This document shows positions 62,554 to 64,000 of a stretch of 64,000 nucleotides of DNA, in pieces. The position numbers were made by a program, and so were the translations under genes. Every line of letters starts with the position of its first letter. Within the stretch, counting starts at the first letter, position 1. The DNA comes from Tubulanus polymorphus (taxonomy: Eukaryota; Nemertea; Palaeonemertea; Tubulaniformes; Tubulanidae), in the NCBI RefSeq assembly GCF_964204645.1, contig NC_134026.1, positions 21,036,650 to 21,100,649 on the forward strand. The letters are read 5' to 3'. Under the pieces are notes generated by a model that saw nothing but the letters and a program-made list of their open reading frames with translations, was not told where the DNA came from and searched no databases.

Positions 62554-64000
62554 CTGAAAAATGATAAGGTATTATATCAATCATCGATAGAGTTAACAAG
62601 GTCCCTAAGTGGGTAAAAACAAATTCCTGGTCCCAATAATTGTACCGATCAAGGCATAGTCTACTTTACGACTGCAAACTAGACAAAGATTTCAAATAGC
62701 CTATCTCTTAGTCTGAATACCAGTCGTTGTTACGGATCGTACAACGTCTGACGCTAAAGTATCATATAGAGGTTAACTCCTGTTAATTGCAATGCAACAA
62801 CTGATTTTAGTGTCAAATCAAACCTTTGTACTAAAATAAATAAATTAGTTACCTTGTTGACTTTGAAAACGTGTTTTATAATAAAATTTTTGATGATTGA
62901 AATCGCGAACCGGAGAATTTATTGATTTGATTTGAATTTATTGCCACTATCGGGATTTCCAATACGGACTGAATTAATAAAATGTGAAAATTCAATATGT
63001 CTCTCTAAAATTACTCTAAATGTTATTTTTTGTTGATAAAACGCATAAATTTTGGTTAATTTTAACCTTAATAATTTGAAACAAGAATAATATCTGCATT
63101 GGCACCAAGTTTAAGTTCGAATCCGTAATTTACACTCCCATCATGCACCACGAAAAGCCGCCATATTTGTTATGGTGCTTCACTTCAACTGTTTTTTGAG
63201 GCGACTAGTCAAAAGTTTTGAGCTACTACGATCGTCAAAAGCTACTTAGGATTACAAATTTATGCACAAACAATAGTTAACTTCCATCTGATTACAGAAC
63301 AGTCAGTTTGAGGTAAGTTGATGGTGTTTTAAGGGGTGAAATAGACGCTCAAAGCCTCGTCCCTCAAGATGAGGGACGAAAGTTAACCTTATATGAGCAC
63401 TTTCGCCCTAGACGTTGTTTCAGGAACAACGGCTAGGTACTAGACTACCTATCTCTTAGAATCGACAAGAGTTTTTAGCATTTTCTAAAATTTAAGAAGT
63501 TTCAAGCACCTTTCACAGTATTTTCCATTAAGAAGGAGTTTTTAAGGGGTTGTAGGGACCATAGTTAGGTCCCCATCTTTACAGTAGGCCTAGTTATAAC
63601 CTTGTCGACCCTCGGATCATCGCTGTGTGTCCTAGACCAAATATCTACAGTTTGACACCAGTTCATGCAAGGTTCCTATAGTACCACGATTTCCAAATGG
63701 GCTTTAAGTGTTTGATCACTGCGGTTTGAGGGGTGATTAAGATCTATGTGAACTTCAATTTTCTGTTTCTAAATCTAAACTGCTGAATCTGGATGGGAAT
63801 CAACAAAAGGATAGGATTGTTTATACGATCTTTTGGCTGTACGGTCGGAACAGGTAATTCTAACCATCCTAGGTTTCAATTAGTAGTAACTGGTTTCTTT
63901 ATTTTTCAATATCTAGAAGTGAGGAGAAGCAAAACTTTCTCGAAACAGGATTACATAAATTAACTTATATTTTGAACGGAAATTTCGCAGACTATTTCGA
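62554..64000. other. Probable intron of the unidentified minus-strand gene
   Basis: AT-rich and without a convincing exon. It includes a repeat at 63480-63565. A donor-like sequence at 62851 was considered and rejected. Confidence 0.35.
63480..63565. repeat. Partial copy of the CAGGGTCCCTAC repeat family
   Basis: In reverse complement it reads GGTCCCTACAACCCCTTAAA, AACTCCTTCTTAATGG, GTGCTTGAAACTTC. It follows the left part of 41246-41602 (GGTCCCTACGACTACTTGAT, AAATTCCTTC, GTGCTTGAAACTCC). Truncated. Confidence 0.5.

Noticed and set aside
62832-62912. Minus-strand exon before 62494 (donor AACAAG|GTAACT at 62851) encoding FAISIIKNFIIKHVFKVNK
   Set aside because: No AG acceptor lies between the upstream in-frame stops and this stretch, so it cannot be an internal exon, and no ATG start is present.

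Overview
The window is nuclear DNA of an invertebrate animal. Its genes are split by many GT-AG introns, non-coding DNA is AT-rich, and it carries many short non-autonomous transposons. A lophotrochozoan, perhaps a mollusc, fits best: the gene structures look right, and a pearl-like Helitron with tandem core repeats is the kind of element known from bivalves. The species cannot be named from the sequence alone.

Layout. (1) 1-1393, minus strand: the middle of an EMI-domain collagen gene, with its 5' exons missing and its 3' end beyond the window. (2) About 1.4-22.8 kb: a gene-poor stretch of inverted-repeat elements and MITEs, with one weak candidate first exon (17512-17721, minus) encoding an N-myristoylation signal. 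(3) 22845-23882, minus: an intact single-exon rhodopsin-type peptide GPCR. (4) 25146-27281, minus: the 3' part of a gene for a secreted or surface protein with two thrombospondin type-1 repeats and a fibrinogen-like C-terminal domain of the contactin-associated/neurexin-IV type. (5) 29001-33299, plus: a complete six-exon lipid phosphate phosphatase (PLPP/wunen family). (6) 34269-60204, plus: a complete DEPDC5/Iml1 gene, reconstructed here as 43 coding exons and 1801 residues with every exon phase consistent. (7) 60472-62252: a non-autonomous Helitron with four exact 154-bp core repeats, then an inverted, truncated relative. (8) 62494-62553, minus: the probable last coding exon of an unidentified gene.

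The genes do not form one pathway. DEPDC5 is the scaffold of GATOR1, which restrains mTORC1 when amino acids are low. The phosphatase acts on bioactive lipid phosphates. The two matrix-type genes and the GPCR point to extracellular matrix and peptide signalling.

The most notable observations are a cluster of frame-neutral, serine-rich DEPDC5 exons that look built for alternative splicing (with two further candidate exons), the Helitron with its 154-bp array, a divergent inverted pair of tRNA-like SINE heads inside DEPDC5, and a GPCR with a very short second extracellular loop and HRF instead of DRY. All gene models were made by eye from splice sites and phase. No database search or transcript data was used.
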